From the NCBI RefSeq assembly GCF_000582685.1, contig NZ_KK073768.1:5331924-5395923 (forward strand): 64,000 nucleotides of DNA, read 5' to 3'. Position numbers and translations under genes: made by a program. Below, one piece after another: positions 26,771 through 35,849 of the stretch (the stretch's first letter is position 1; each line of letters opens with the position of its first letter). The notes beneath the pieces are model-generated. The model did not search any database. It had not been told where the DNA came from and saw only the letters and a program-made list of their open reading frames with translations. The stretch is from [Scytonema hofmanni] UTEX 2349. GTDB taxonomy: Bacteria; Cyanobacteriota; Cyanobacteriia; Cyanobacteriales; Nostocaceae.

Positions 26771-28639
26771 ATGCGTAACAGCAAATATAAACAACTAGCA
26801 TCTGCAATCTTTTTTATCAGTATTGTATTTAACAACCAAATAGTATCAGCCACCGTAACATTACCTTTACGCACCAAAAAGGCAATGGTGATTTCGGCTA
26901 ATCCCTTAGGAAGTGAAGCCGGGTTAGAAATGTTACAAAAGAAAGGTAACGCAGTTGATGCCGCAGTTGCCACAACTTTTGCTATTTCTGTAGTAGAACC
27001 TTTTTCAGCAGGAATTGGTGGTGGCGGATTTTTGCTCATGCATTCAGCGCAAACTGGGGAGATGAAAGCCCTCGATTTTCGCGAACGCGCACCATTAAAA
27101 GCTACCAAAAATATGTATTTGGATGCTCAAGGTAAGGTGCGTCCAAATGCCAGTATTAACGGTTATTTGGCAGTAGCAACACCAGGAACAGTAGCGGGAT
27201 TGTATGAATTACATCGTCGTTATGGTAAACTACCTTGGCAAGAAGTTGTTAAACCTGCGATCGCTCTAGCAAAGAATGGCTTCATCCTCAGTCAACAACC
27301 TACTTGGCGTTCTCTGCAAGCATACCAAGAACGCAAACAAGCAATTCTCGCTAATCCAGCAGCACGAGCAATTTTCACTCGCAACGGCGAGTTTTATCAA
27401 CCAGGGGAAAGGTTAATACAACGCGACTTAGGAAACACTTTATCAGCAATTGCCAAAAATCCCCAAGATTTTTATACCGGAAATATTGCGCGGGCGATCG
27501 CCTCCGATATGGCAAAAAACAATGGTTTAATTACTCTTGAAGATTTAAAATCTTATAAACCAATTTGGCGCACACCGGTTTGCGGTAACTTCCGCTCTTC
27601 TAAAATTTGCTCAATGCCACCACCTTCATCGGGAGGTGTTCACCTATTAGAGATTTTAAACATTATTGGGGACACAGATTTAAAATCTTTGGGATGGCAT
27701 CACCCAGATGCTTTACATTTAATGACAGAAGCAATGAAAATTGCCTACGCTGATCGCTCTGTATATTTAGGCGATCCCGATTTTGTCAAAGTGCCTGTAC
27801 AACAACTTATCAGCCCAGCATACGCCAAAATGCGACGAGCGCAAATCACGATGGATCGCGCTAAACCCTCCACTGAAGTTAAGCCAGGGGAGATGGGGAG
27901 ATGGGGAGAGAGGGGGGGACAAGGAGAGGGGGAGACAAGGAGAGGGGGAGACAAGGAGAGGGGGAGAAATTCTTTTTTAGTCCCCTTGTCACCTTGTCAC
28001 CCTGTCACCTCATCCCCTTGTCACCCTGTCACCTCATCCCCTCGTCTTCGCTACGAGTCTCCGGAAACTACCCACATTAACGTTGTGGATGAACAGCGTA
28101 ACGCGATTAGCTTGACTTTTACGGTAAACTATGGTTTTGGTTCTGGGGTGGTGGCGTCGGGAACTGGTATTTTGCTGAATGATGAAATGGATGATTTTGC
28201 AGCTGCACCAGGGGTACCAAATGCGTTTGGTTTGGTGGGTAATGAAGCGAACGCGATCGCACCCCGCAAAACTCCTTTATCCAGCATGGCTCCGACAATT
28301 ATTACCGAAAATAATCGCCTCCGCATGGTGGTAGGTGCGCCGGGAGGTGGTACCATCATTACCCAAGTGCTGCAAGTTATTCTCAATGTCTTGGAATACA
28401 ACATGGATGCAGGTGCAGCTGTTTCTGTGCCACGCATACATCATCAATGGCTTCCCGATGAGTTGCGAACTGAACCTTGGGGTTTGGATGCTTTGACAGT
28501 GCAAGAATTACGGCGTCGCGGACAAAATATTAAGGAAACTACTCCTTGGGGTAATGGTAATGCGATCGTTGTCACCCAAGATGGAACCTTAGAAGGAGCT
28601 GCCGATCCCCGTGGTGAAGGTTCCCCCAGAGGCTTTTGA
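26771..28639 (+). CDS. ggt: Gamma-glutamyltransferase with in-frame low-complexity insert
   Basis: 622 residues with a signal peptide (hydrophobic segment ~10-27). Large-subunit motifs (GGNAVDAAVATTFAISVVEP, GGGGFLLMH) and small-subunit motifs (FGSG, APRKTPLSSMAPT, GAPGGGTI) are intact. The predicted self-cleavage nucleophile is Thr433 in PETTHINVVD. It transfers or hydrolyses the gamma-glutamyl group of glutathione in the periplasm. Residues ~373-430, just before the cleavage site, are a Gly/Glu/Arg then Pro/Ser/Cys/His-rich stretch encoded by the same purine/pyrimidine repeats that occur between genes. This lengthens the large subunit's C-terminal loop, the part released from the active site on processing. 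Confidence 0.9.
   Translation: MRNSKYKQLASAIFFISIVFNNQIVSATVTLPLRTKKAMVISANPLGSEAGLEMLQKKGNAVDAAVATTFAISVVEPFSAGIGGGGFLLMHSAQTGEMKALDFRERAPLKATKNMYLDAQGKVRPNASINGYLAVATPGTVAGLYELHRRYGKLPWQEVVKPAIALAKNGFILSQQPTWRSLQAYQERKQAILANPAARAIFTRNGEFYQPGERLIQRDLGNTLSAIAKNPQDFYTGNIARAIASDMAKNNGLITLEDLKSYKPIWRTPVCGNFRSSKICSMPPPSSGGVHLLEILNIIGDTDLKSLGWHHPDALHLMTEAMKIAYADRSVYLGDPDFVKVPVQQLISPAYAKMRRAQITMDRAKPSTEVKPGEMGRWGERGGQGEGETRRGGDKERGRNSFLVPLSPCHPVTSSPCHPVTSSPRLRYESPETTHINVVDEQRNAISLTFTVNYGFGSGVVASGTGILLNDEMDDFAAAPGVPNAFGLVGNEANAIAPRKTPLSSMAPTIITENNRLRMVVGAPGGGTIITQVLQVILNVLEYNMDAGAAVSVPRIHHQWLPDELRTEPWGLDALTVQELRRRGQNIKETTPWGNGNAIVVTQDGTLEGAADPRGEGSPRGF
27891..28060. repeat. Low-complexity repeat insertion within ggt
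   Basis: 27891-27966 consists of gggga/gagggggagacaag units. 27981-28045 consists of ccttgtcaccctgtcacctcatcc units. The total keeps the reading frame. The same repeat types are found in intergenic DNA of this window. Confidence 0.85.
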
Positions 28640-28711
28640 AAAATGAAAGTTGGGCAATAGGCTATTTTAAGAGGGGTAAATGTTTATCGAAAATCTTAGA
28701 TTTCTACCCTT

Positions 28712-28811
28712 GACTGCTTGCAGCGAGGTATAAAACGTCCTTGTTTCAATCCCACTATGAGTAAGGGTGGGTTGCCTTCTGCCTTCTGCCTCCTGCCTTC
28801 TGCCTTCTGAA
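28712..28811. repeat. 100-bp perfect inverted repeat, right copy
   Basis: Reverse complement of 22974-23073. Its right end abuts the broken 5' end of the ParE-type toxin gene. The 5.6 kb between the copies contains the EamA, radical SAM, precursor and ggt genes. Confidence 0.85.
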
Positions 28812-28812
28812 A

Positions 28813-29133
28813 CCGATAGCGTTAGCGGATGCCGAAGGATTGTACCTGTGGATCGCGGAAGATTCGCCTGCCAGGGCTGCTAAATGGTTCAATGGCTTAT
28901 TCGACGTGATTGAGACGCTTGCTTCTCTGCCTCGGCGTTGTCCGGTAGCACCGGAAGCAGATATAGTCGGGGAAGAAATCCGCTGTCTACTTTATATGAA
29001 ACGCTACCGGATTTTGTTTTGTGTTGAGGATGACACCGTGATGATTTATCACATCCGACATACTGCCCAGCAGTGGATGACACGGGAAGAGTTTTTACGC
29101 TATCCCTCTAGGGATACTGAGCAGGAGGAGTGA
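28813..29133 (+). pseudogene. RelE/ParE-family toxin lacking its N-terminus
   Basis: The frame reads PIALADAEGLYLWIAEDSPA and on to ...CLLYMKRYRILFCVEDDTVMIYHIRH, a typical RelE/ParE body and C-terminus. A normal member would begin ~10 residues earlier with a beta strand (MxYxVxxxPxA). Here the homology starts exactly at the end of the 100-bp repeat, so the original start is lost. The only starts left are internal (TTG at 28840). No antitoxin gene is adjacent. Probably inactive. Confidence 0.7.
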
Positions 29134-29206
29134 TTTTTTCTGGTCAACATGAACAAGGGGTAGTCTCAGTATCAGTCGGGGTTTAAATCCCCGTCTGAAA
29201 ATTTCT

Positions 29207-31057
29207 TTATTCACCCTCTCCACTACTACTAGGTGCAGCAGGTGCAGGTTGCCGACTGCGACGCAGCACACTACGCAAACGACTACCACTATCTGAAGAC
29301 TGATTTGATTGATTCAATTCCCGTCTCCTTCTTCTAGTAGGTGCTTGCTGTTCTCCTGATGTTCTGACATCAGCAGTTACTTCCCTACGTTTGCGGGGTG
29401 TTGATGTAGCTTCTCCTGAATTATTTTGTACGCGACGACGTAAGCGACTACCAATAGAAGTTTGTTCAGAATTTCTTACCCGTCGTCTCGGTGTTTGATC
29501 TTCGTTCCTGGATGCACTAACTTCTGCACGTCGTCGCAAGCGTTGAGTTAGCCTACTACTTCTTGATTCTTGATTAGAAGATGCACTTTCCCTTGATGAT
29601 TCCAGATTTCGCTGTCTTCTGCCAGAAGACGCAGATACATCAGTATTGTTACCAACAGATGCTTCTAGATTTCTTTTTCTGCGTCTTGGTGTTTCATTCC
29701 CAGAATTATTGTTATCTGAAGAAGCTGCTGCAACTTGCCGCTGTCTTTCTCGTTCTTCTCGTTGTCGCTGCCTTTCTCGCACTTCTCGGTTACGGCGAGA
29801 ACCTGCCATCGAGTATTCTGTAGCTATATTAACCCCTTGCCTTCCTTGTTGGGCAGGTTTTAATTTCCACTGCTGCGCTTGTCTGAGATGTTCTTCATCC
29901 AACTCGCGATCGCCACTGGAACGAGCCAACCGCACATTAGTAACATTACCATCTTTATCTGTATCAACAGCTACTTCTACTCTTCCTTCTGCATTTCGCC
30001 TTCTAGCACCTTCTGAGTATTTAACTTTACAGTCTTTACAAGCGGCTCGACCATCCCCAGAGCCTCCAGATCCACCGTTGCCTTGGGGGGTTTTTATTTG
30101 TGTTGGTATCTTTGGTTGTGTTGGTGCGATCGCTATTTCCCCTCTGCCGCTTCCGGTACCGCTACCACTTCCTGTACCGCTACCACTTCCGGTACCGCTA
30201 CCACTTCCTGTACCAGTACCATTTCCTGTACCGCTACCACTTCCGGTACCGCTACCACTTCCGGTACCGCTACCATTTCCCGTACCTGTACCAGAACCCG
30301 AAGCAATGGTGGAATTGCCACCACCTCCGGTACTATCAGAAGAACCATTACCGGAACCTGGTTGAGTAGCTCTTGAATCTCTAATATTACCTAGCGTGTT
30401 TCTCAAGTTTTCGCTACTTTCTTGGGTGCTAGTCGATGATTGTACGGAAGTATTATTAGTTGCGACTTTCGTAGAACTTTGTGATTCTTGGGGCTGAGTT
30501 CTTTCAACAGGCTTTTGAACTGAGGTTGTTTCCTTTGGTATATTATTTACTAGCTTTTGCGGTTCCTTGGAAACTACTGGATCTTCCTTCTGCGGTTGTG
30601 GTGGAGTGACAGATTGCCGTTCCTGCCTCTCAACTTGCTTCTGTACGGGAGTAAATGCTTGGGGTACGATTGGCTTTTCAATAGGCTTGGATACTCGCAC
30701 AGGTGCTTGTGGTAAAGCCTGAACGGTTACGGGAAGTTGCGCTTGAATTTGAGGAGATGAACTTCCCCCAGATGAACCTCCTGATGATGTCAAAATTTCT
30801 CCTGCACCCAATTTATTATCTTCAGGTGAGGGCTTTTTTTCTTCCTTTATTGGTGTTTCCTTAACTTCCGGCTCAACAAAAGTCATTTCAATCGGTTCAT
30901 TCTCCAGTTCTGGTGCTCGCGTCAAAAAATTACCAATACCAGATGCCAGTACCGCGACGTGCAGCACCAAGGAGCCGACTGTGCTGTAAACTAAGAAAGT
31001 TTTTAGCGCTTTGATTTCTTTCTCTCGCTGGTCGATCGCAATACTGGAGAAACTCAT
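29207..31057 (-). CDS. tonB: TonB-family energy transducer with Gly/Ser repeats and Arg-rich C-terminal extension
   Basis: 616 residues. A single N-terminal membrane anchor (~20-45) is followed by a Pro/Gln-rich spacer and a tract of GSGTGSG repeats at ~255-305. A TonB C-terminal domain lies at ~345-410 (RNAEGRVEVAVDTDKDGNVTN...AQQWKLKPA). Unusually, a further ~200 residues follow, very rich in Arg/Ser/Glu (RQRQREERERQRQ, RRRVRN, RRRREL). It is divergent from exbB-exbD, its motor partners. Together they drive uptake of siderophores or vitamins across the outer membrane. No TonB-dependent receptor is in the window. Confidence 0.85.
   Translation of the reverse strand: MSFSSIAIDQREKEIKALKTFLVYSTVGSLVLHVAVLASGIGNFLTRAPELENEPIEMTFVEPEVKETPIKEEKKPSPEDNKLGAGEILTSSGGSSGGSSSPQIQAQLPVTVQALPQAPVRVSKPIEKPIVPQAFTPVQKQVERQERQSVTPPQPQKEDPVVSKEPQKLVNNIPKETTSVQKPVERTQPQESQSSTKVATNNTSVQSSTSTQESSENLRNTLGNIRDSRATQPGSGNGSSDSTGGGGNSTIASGSGTGTGNGSGTGSGSGTGSGSGTGNGTGTGSGSGTGSGSGTGSGSGTGSGRGEIAIAPTQPKIPTQIKTPQGNGGSGGSGDGRAACKDCKVKYSEGARRRNAEGRVEVAVDTDKDGNVTNVRLARSSGDRELDEEHLRQAQQWKLKPAQQGRQGVNIATEYSMAGSRRNREVRERQRQREERERQRQVAAASSDNNNSGNETPRRRKRNLEASVGNNTDVSASSGRRQRNLESSRESASSNQESRSSRLTQRLRRRAEVSASRNEDQTPRRRVRNSEQTSIGSRLRRRVQNNSGEATSTPRKRREVTADVRTSGEQQAPTRRRRRELNQSNQSSDSGSRLRSVLRRSRQPAPAAPSSSGEGE
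30143..30300. repeat. 12/18-bp tandem repeats in tonB (Gly-Ser/Thr tract)
   Basis: Variations of ggtaccgctaccacttcc, encoding GSGSGT on the minus strand, are repeated about eight times. The repeats are perfect enough to allow slippage that keeps frame (units of 18 bp). Confidence 0.8.
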
Positions 31058-31368
31058 AAACTATTGCTACTTATTTTCACTATTGCTTTTCTACAATAAA
31101 ACTTTTGGTTGCAAAAGTAAACTAGTTAGATAAATGTTTTATTCACTAGCTGTGTCAGACATTATTTTGCCAAAACACATGTAGACAGTAGCTTCTATTC
31201 ACTTCTGGTATAATTCACTCGCCAAGAATAATAAAAACTTATGTCATTAAGCATTAAATAGGATTGACATGAAGACTGATTCTATTCTACTGTTTGTTGA
31301 AAACTAGTTTCAATACTATGACTAGTTGTCGATGTTAATGGTAAATTCATACTGGTTAAGGGCAAAAC
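31058..31368. promoter_or_regulatory. Divergent promoter region between tonB and exbB
   Basis: 311 bp, AT-rich, with no ORF. A tataat hexamer lies at 31209-31214. No convincing -35 element or Fur-type palindrome could be assigned by eye, although iron control would be expected for this system. Confidence 0.4.
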
Positions 31369-32022
31369 ATGGGAATAATTGAGCTGTTTGTCGCTGGGGG
31401 CGTGGTGATGCTTCCCCTATTGGCTTTTAGTGTGGCTGCGATCGCTTTAATTATCGAACGGATTCGTTTTTGGTATCGGATCAATCAACGTCAAAGTCGG
31501 GTAGTACGGGAAATTTTGAATTTATATCGCTTGGATAATGTTGTGGGTGCCCTAGATAAGCTGCGAAAGAATGCAGATTTACCGATCGCCAGAATGTTTC
31601 TCTCGGCTTTAGAATTAGAACAACCTACTCCAGAGGAGTTTCGTTTAGCGTTGGAAAGTGAGGCTCAAGCAGAAATACCTGTACTCAAACGGTTTAATAA
31701 TATCTTTGAGACAATCATCTCCCTTGCTCCTTTGCTAGGATTGCTTGGTACAGTATTAGGCTTAATAACTTCCTTTGCTTCTTTAAATATCGGCGATGTT
31801 GGTGGTAGTAAAACTGGAAGCGTCACAGCAGGTATCAGTGAAGCGCTCGTATCGACTGCATCAGGATTGGTTGTAGCTATTTTTACGTTGATGTTTGCCA
31901 ATACATTTCGAGGACTGTATCAACGCCAAATCGCCTTTATGCAAGAATATGGCGGACAATTAGAACTACTTTATCGCCGTCGTTACGAACGAGGAGAGAA
32001 ATCATATGCGACTACCAGATGA
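31369..32022 (+). CDS. exbB: ExbB/MotA/TolQ-family proton-channel protein
   Basis: 217 residues with three membrane helices (~8-30, ~110-135, ~160-185). The conserved channel segment APLLGLLGTVLGLITSF and the following ...SVTAGISEALVSTASGLVVAI are diagnostic. It pairs with ExbD, whose gene overlaps its end by 17 bp, to convert proton flow into movement of TonB. Confidence 0.93.
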   Translation: MGIIELFVAGGVVMLPLLAFSVAAIALIIERIRFWYRINQRQSRVVREILNLYRLDNVVGALDKLRKNADLPIARMFLSALELEQPTPEEFRLALESEAQAEIPVLKRFNNIFETIISLAPLLGLLGTVLGLITSFASLNIGDVGGSKTGSVTAGISEALVSTASGLVVAIFTLMFANTFRGLYQRQIAFMQEYGGQLELLYRRRYERGEKSYATTR

Positions 32023-32410
32023 ACCTGATATTCCAGCACAAATAAATATTGTGCCGATGATTGATGTGATATTTGCGATTTTAACGTTTTTTATCATGTC
32101 AACGCTGTTTTTAACTCGACAAGAAGGCTTACCTGTAAACTTGCCGAAAGCTGCCACATCTCAACAATCCCAAGTTCCCACAAGAATCACTGTGACGATC
32201 GATTCGCAAGCACAGGTAAGCTTAAACAAAAAGCCGACAACTATTGATGCGCTGACTGAACAAGTGCGTGGTTTAGTTGGTGCAAACCCGGAAGCGGTAG
32301 TAGTAATTAATGCCGATGAAGGTGTAGAACACGGTAAGGTAGTATCAGTAATGGACAAAGTGCGTCAGGTAAAAGGTGCAAAATTGGCGATCGCTACTCA
32401 AAAACAATAG
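32006..32410 (+). CDS. exbD: ExbD/TolR-family protein
   Basis: 134 residues. A short cytoplasmic N-terminus leads into one membrane helix with the essential Asp (VPMIDVIFAILTFFIMST), then a periplasmic domain (VTIDSQAQVSLNKKPT...VVINADEGVEHGKVVSVMD). It overlaps exbB, so the two are translationally coupled. Confidence 0.93.
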   Translation: MRLPDEPDIPAQINIVPMIDVIFAILTFFIMSTLFLTRQEGLPVNLPKAATSQQSQVPTRITVTIDSQAQVSLNKKPTTIDALTEQVRGLVGANPEAVVVINADEGVEHGKVVSVMDKVRQVKGAKLAIATQKQ

Positions 32411-32641
32411 CAGGTTTTGAATCAAGCAAAAATTGCAATAGACATTTCCAAAAAAGACGTAGAGACGTAGCACTGCTACGTCTAATCAAGGGTTTCGGGC
32501 AACGCATAATTAGTTTCTACCAGATGTCTAATGTTGAGCTAAGTACAGGATTTCAATAGGAGCGCGAATTAAAGAAAGGCAATACCCCCTGCATTGTGAA
32601 TGCATCGGCTTGCATTGTTAATGCATTAAATATCTCCATAC

Positions 32642-32820
32642 ATTGACACTCTCAGGTCTAAAGACACTGAGATTCTACAGACAGAGTAAAACTCTCGCTA
32701 CGACCGTCAAACGTCGTCTACCTAGTCACTCTAAGTCAAGCTTAGGTTTCTAGCTACTTTTATTTTTTCCAATGCTTTCAGAATCCATCACTAAGCCAAG
32801 ACGTGGTACGCTCCACAACC
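32642..32820 (-). repeat. Probable IS200/IS605-type right-end relic, copy 2
   Basis: On the minus strand: tggagcgtacc (32815-32805), then 144 bp, then a hairpin at 32671-32651 (ctca...gtc ttta gac...tgag) and gtgtcaa. Compared with copy 1, the stem has changed on both sides (ctgc/gcag versus ctca/tgag), preserving pairing. Confidence 0.4.
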
Positions 32821-33074
32821 TGCCATTATTTGCTCTTTCTTGTCATACTGCCGTTAGAAAACCTAACCGTTGTTTCACGGGAGCCGGGATTTCTCCGATA
32901 CTAGGATGCTTCAAAACGTAGATGTTTTTGTTCTTACTCACGATCCAATTTTAACATAAATACCACTGCGACTCTCATTCGCTCGTGTCGCTTCCCACGA
33001 GCGCACTCTTCGTGACTGAGTTTCCCGCATACCGCGAGGTCTTATGAACTATCCGTTACCCAAAACCCTTGATT

Positions 33075-33108
33075 AGACGTAGCAGTGCTACGTCTCTACA
33101 TTTTTTTT
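33075..33108 (+). terminator. Hairpin plus T-run
   Basis: agacgtagca / tgctacgtct stem, then ctaca and eight Ts. It belongs to the dispersed hairpin family. It could stop plus-strand transcription coming from exbBD, though it lies ~660 bp away. Confidence 0.4.
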
Positions 33109-33132
33109 CACTCCTATGTCTATTTAAAAACG

Positions 33133-33885
33133 CTATGATTTTAGGCAAAGCTGTGCTAAGGTTTGAAGTAAAAGTGGTTGTTCGGATTGGATGAAAAAAT
33201 GATCCCCGTTGAACATCTGTAAATTGTAAGAAGCTATGGTGTGCGATCGCCATGCTTCCAATCCTTCAAGACTTACTTCTTCGTCTTGTAACCCACCAAA
33301 AACAGTAATTGGACATTCTAGTGGCGGTTCTTGGGTGTAAACATAAGTTTCCAACACTGCAAAATCTGCCCGTAGTATGGGGATAAGCAGTTGCATTAAT
33401 TCGGCATTCTCCAACACTGAATCTGGTGTACCATTGAGACGGTGCAGTTCTTCAATAAACTCAGCGTCTGGTAGTGCGTGAATAGGTGGCTTTGGTAAGC
33501 GGATGTGAGGAGCGCGGCTAGCAGAAACAAATAGGTGAACTGGATTAAGATTGTAGTCTCTACGAAGTTGACGAGTAAGTTCAAAACTGACCAACCCACC
33601 AAGACTATGACCGAAGAAAGCAAATGGTTTGTCTAAATATGGTTTGAGGGCAGAAGCTAAAGTTGTAATCAACGGTTGTAACCGTGAGAAAGGAGTTAAC
33701 CTCATTTGCAATCCCCGTCCAGGAAGTTCGATGGGACAAACTTCGATAGTTGTAGGTAGACTTGTCAACCACGAGCGAAAAATCAGAGAACTACCTCCTG
33801 CGTAGGGAAAGCAGAATAAACGCAGCGAAGCATCAGGATTTGGATAGGGACAAGTAACGCAATTAAATATTTGTGTGGTTTGCAT
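33133..33885 (-). CDS. Type II thioesterase (GrsT-like alpha/beta hydrolase)
   Basis: 250 residues. N-terminal RLFCFPYAGGSSLIFRSW, nucleophile Ser in FFGHSLGGLVSFEL, Asp in the ...VFGGLQDEEV region and His in FNGDHFFI form the expected triad. Type II thioesterases remove wrong acyl groups from carrier proteins of NRPS or PKS lines, or release products. No such synthase gene is in the window, so it acts in trans or is an orphan. Confidence 0.9.
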   Translation of the reverse strand: MQTTQIFNCVTCPYPNPDASLRLFCFPYAGGSSLIFRSWLTSLPTTIEVCPIELPGRGLQMRLTPFSRLQPLITTLASALKPYLDKPFAFFGHSLGGLVSFELTRQLRRDYNLNPVHLFVSASRAPHIRLPKPPIHALPDAEFIEELHRLNGTPDSVLENAELMQLLIPILRADFAVLETYVYTQEPPLECPITVFGGLQDEEVSLEGLEAWRSHTIASYNLQMFNGDHFFIQSEQPLLLQTLAQLCLKS

Positions 33886-33962
33886 AGTCGAAGTGTCTAA
33901 CTACTTAGCAATTCTATCCACAATAGCGGTAGAAGAACTTTAATTAAGGCAGGGATGAAGCA

Positions 33963-35849
33963 ATGATACGCTTAAAACTGTGGCAATGGGTAATTTTAGC
34001 AACACCGATCGCTTGTATCATCACTTTCTTACTTGTATCCGCAGGTTTGCAAATCCACGAATGGCGGATTAACTGGATTTGGGCTGTGTTCACACTGGTG
34101 TTTGTCGGCTGGCGTATTCTACTAGTAAAATGGACTCAACCGCAAGTAATGCAGATAGAAGCGGTTGTCACAGAGGTAAATAAAGAACTGAAATCTGTGG
34201 CAGAGAATACAACCACCATTGACAAAACTGAAGCAATATTGGAACAAATTCTCAATGCATCTCAAAGCGATCGCCCAATTTGGGAAGATTGGCAAACCTT
34301 TTGGCAACGATGTCAGGATCTAATTGTCGCAGTTTCCCAAATCTATCATCCGGAGGTAAAATATCCCCTACTCAACATTTACGTTCCCCAAGCTTACGCG
34401 CTAATTCGGGGAACCCTGGATGATGTAGATCGCTGGATGCAAAAGTTATCTCCTGCGCTCAATCAGGTGACAATCGCCCAAGCATACCAAGCCTATGAAG
34501 TTTACCAGAAATTGGAACCATCTGCGCGTAAACTTTTGCGGGTATTTAATTGGGCACAGTGGCTGTTAAACCCAGTTGCGGCAGTGGCGAAAAAAGCCAG
34601 TCAAGGTTACAGTAATCGCGCAACTGAACAACTTTTGGGCAATTTGAGTCAAATGCTGCGGGAAACTGCCTTGAGAAGCTTATGTCAGCGAGTTGTAGCC
34701 CTTTACGGAGGTAGCACAATCCCAGTTTCAGAAGCTTTGCCGACGCCAACGCTACCAAAGACGAAAACTCAAACTTTACGAGAAATTCTCGAATCTGCTG
34801 AACCCCCCACCGCAGTTGAGCAAAAACCTGTTAATATTCTTTTGGTCGGGCGAACCGGTTCGGGAAAAAGCAGCTTGATTAACACGTTGTTTCAAGCCGA
34901 ACTTGCCGCAGTCGATGTGTTACCCAGTACCGATCGCATTCAAAATTACCAATGGCAAAGCAAAAGCGGGGAAACTTTGACGCTTTTGGATACACCAGGT
35001 TATGAACAAGTCAACCGTACCGACTTTAGAGATATTGTCCTAGATTATGCAAGAAATGCTGATTTACTGCTGTTAGTTACTCCCGCCCTCGATCCATCTC
35101 TACAAATGGATGTAGACTTTATCGCAGATATGAAGGCAGATGTTGCCGACTTACCGATGATTGGAGTTGTCACCCAAGTGGATCGTTTGCGTCCGATTCG
35201 GGAGTGGGAACCACCTTATAATTGGGTTGAAGGCGATCGCCCAAAAGAAGTTGCGATTCGTCATGCTACGGAATATCGTAGTGAACTTTTAGGTGAATTC
35301 TGCGATTTAATTTTACCTGTCGTCACCAGTGATCTGCAAACAAATCGCGTTGCTTGGGGTGTAGACGCGCTATCGTTGGGATTATTGGAGGCGATCGTAC
35401 CAGCAAAACAAGTGCGTCTTGCTCGCTTTTTGCGTAACCTCGAAGCTCGCACCGTCGCTGCTGCGAAAATCATTGACCATTATACCTTTCAAATGGCAAC
35501 TACTCAAGGACTGACTGCATTCCTCAAAAGTCCCGTCCTTCAATTCATTTCCACCCTCTCAACCGGATCGCCTAATTTAGCATATCTGCTAACAGATAAA
35601 ATTCCCGTAGAACAGTTACCTGTAGTAATCGGCAAATTGCAAATGGCTTATGACCTTTTCTCACTTTTGAGTACTGACAACGCTAATTCACGCAACTTTG
35701 ATTTACTATCTTTGTGGTCGTTACTGCTGGAAAATAAAGCTGAACCAGAGCGCAATGCTTGGGCATTTGGTCACGCTTTGGTAGAATATTGGACTCAGAA
35801 TTTGACAGTTGAACAACTACGGCAGCGCTTTGAATATTATCTCATATAA
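33963..35849 (+). CDS. Membrane-anchored GTPase (HSR1/YfjP-like family)
   Basis: 628 residues. Two membrane helices at the N-terminus (~9-30, ~36-55) and a helical region to ~270 precede a GTPase domain at ~285-460: G1 GRTGSGKSSLIN, G3 LDTPGYEQ and G4 TQVDRL are all present. The C-terminal ~150 residues are helical. Related cyanobacterial proteins have no assigned role; membrane remodelling or stress functions are guesses. The gene stands alone. Confidence 0.85.
   Translation: MIRLKLWQWVILATPIACIITFLLVSAGLQIHEWRINWIWAVFTLVFVGWRILLVKWTQPQVMQIEAVVTEVNKELKSVAENTTTIDKTEAILEQILNASQSDRPIWEDWQTFWQRCQDLIVAVSQIYHPEVKYPLLNIYVPQAYALIRGTLDDVDRWMQKLSPALNQVTIAQAYQAYEVYQKLEPSARKLLRVFNWAQWLLNPVAAVAKKASQGYSNRATEQLLGNLSQMLRETALRSLCQRVVALYGGSTIPVSEALPTPTLPKTKTQTLREILESAEPPTAVEQKPVNILLVGRTGSGKSSLINTLFQAELAAVDVLPSTDRIQNYQWQSKSGETLTLLDTPGYEQVNRTDFRDIVLDYARNADLLLLVTPALDPSLQMDVDFIADMKADVADLPMIGVVTQVDRLRPIREWEPPYNWVEGDRPKEVAIRHATEYRSELLGEFCDLILPVVTSDLQTNRVAWGVDALSLGLLEAIVPAKQVRLARFLRNLEARTVAAAKIIDHYTFQMATTQGLTAFLKSPVLQFISTLSTGSPNLAYLLTDKIPVEQLPVVIGKLQMAYDLFSLLSTDNANSRNFDLLSLWSLLLENKAEPERNAWAFGHALVEYWTQNLTVEQLRQRFEYYLI

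Larger units (their letters stand above)
32411..33132. other. Gene-free stretch with mobile-element debris (722 bp)
   Basis: It holds a dispersed hairpin (32459-32483), an IS605-type end relic on the minus strand (32642-32815), and another hairpin followed by eight Ts (33075-33108), which could terminate plus-strand transcription. No intact gene. Confidence 0.7.

Noticed and set aside
30083..30376. Plus-strand ORFs opposite the tonB Gly/Ser tract
   Set aside because: Antisense shadows of tandem repeats (CTATTSGTATT and similar).
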